The position numbers were made by a program, and so were the translations under genes. DNA of 64,000 nt, from positions 186,001-250,000 of the forward strand of contig SEHB01000004.1 in assembly GCA_004143945.1 (NCBI GenBank), read 5' to 3'. Below are positions 63,672-64,000 of this stretch, in pieces. The stretch is from Lysobacteraceae bacterium (GTDB taxonomy: Bacteria; Pseudomonadota; Gammaproteobacteria; Xanthomonadales; Rhodanobacteraceae). Below the pieces are notes generated by a model that searched no databases, had not been told where the DNA came from, and saw only the letters and a program-made list of their open reading frames with translations. Numbering within the stretch: position 1 is the first letter of the stretch; every line of letters starts with the position of its first letter.

Positions 63672-63939
63672 GGGACCTCCGTTCTCGCAAGAAACCGGTG
63701 TCGCCGCCGACCTCCCCCTGCGGAGGCGGATCGTTGCGCAGCATAGTGCAAAGGCTGTTGCAGGGAAAATCGCGAGGACACGGCGGCAGCGGCGTCGGCA
63801 ATCGCATGCCCTTCGCCACCCGCAGCTCGAGCATCGAGCCGTCGAGGACTACCGAGTCCATGCAACCGCCGCGCGCATCTCGGGACATCACGACGTTCTC
63901 GATCGGCGCGGAGCGCACAAGGCTCGCGCGGCGCTCGGC

Positions 63940-64000
63940 TCAGTCGAACTGCGCGTCCGGCATCGCCATCAGTGACGCGGCGCCGCTGCGCATCGCGGCG
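63940..64000 (-). CDS. Possible 3' end of a gene running off the window
   Basis: An open frame on the minus strand ends at TGA (63940-63942) with the last residues ASLMAMPDAQFD, and it stays open to the window edge. Only 19 codons are visible, so no family can be named. It may be the C-terminus of the gene upstream of the HNH gene. Confidence 0.25.
   Translation of the reverse strand, partial: AAMRSGAASLMAMPDAQFD

Noticed and set aside
62281..64000. HNH gene as an intron or homing endonuclease element
   Set aside because: Flanking genes are intact, no intron structure is seen, and the N-terminal half matches stand-alone chromosomal HNH proteins.

Overview
The window is GC-rich, densely coded chromosome from a gammaproteobacterium, most likely a Lysobacterales (Xanthomonadales) member. 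This rests on a FimX-type degenerate c-di-GMP receptor, a DUF6491 protein, a subtilisin with PKD and PPC domains, an EF-P/EpmB pair, the ubiG/mupP-like block, the AsmA-mutY-yggX string and several families of short intergenic palindromes. No transposase, phage gene, CRISPR array or rRNA was seen. One tRNA (Phe, GAA) is present. The content is mostly housekeeping, with a few lineage-specific blocks.

Layout. 0-4 kb: fimX, epmB, and divergent efp. 4-9 kb: an amidohydrolase, ubiG-mupP/gph-squalene synthase-like (overlapping), folE2. 9-12 kb: a TonB receptor with a His-rich DUF2946 protein. 11.7-14.5 kb: a ribbon-helix-helix protein and PHB-depolymerase-like esterase, a SRAP protein and tRNA-Phe. 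14.7-18 kb: BlaI regulator, an M56 protease carrying an unusual 34-residue repeat, a DUF6491 protein, then a tandem REP array. 18.3-21.5 kb: yggX, mutY, AsmA-like, ftsY (one minus-strand operon). 21.5-27.5 kb: rsmD, coaD, a lipoprotein, yfhL, gamma-glutamyltransferase, an MBL hydrolase, TMEM43-like and MAPEG proteins. 27.5-31 kb: Nudix, a secreted propeller protein, Xni-like exonuclease and nitroreductase. 31-36.6 kb: pntAA-pntAB-pntB, pgi and an FMN reductase. 36.6-41.5 kb: membrane protein, GNAT, PNPOx-like protein divergent from a MocR regulator, SufT. 41.5-47 kb: secreted S8 protease, short asparaginase, AidB-like acyl-CoA dehydrogenase. 47-51 kb: a phosphorelay cluster (histidine kinase, response regulator, REC-kinase-REC hybrid). 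51-57 kb: two tiny proteins, a PycTM-like membrane protein, a 1367-residue membrane protein and prmC. 57-64 kb: a probable RsmA/CsrA-sequestering small RNA, dxs, DUF3667, a metalloprotease-TPM lipoprotein, a channel-like protein and an HNH nuclease.

The most interesting non-annotated signal is 57176-57379. It has consecutive hairpins, several presenting AUGGA, AGGA or ACGGA in loops, then a strong rho-independent terminator, which is the architecture of CsrB/RsmZ-type RNAs. Other notable items are the exact 34-residue SDYE repeats of the M56 protease, a TonB-plug-like motif and an internal signal-like segment inside the 1367-residue protein, a receiver domain with Glu at the phospho-acceptor site, and an orphan PycTM-like protein without a visible cyclase.

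All calls come from reading the sequence and family knowledge; no search was run. Start codons were chosen by Shine-Dalgarno spacing, gene overlap and family N-termini, and alternatives are given where they matter.
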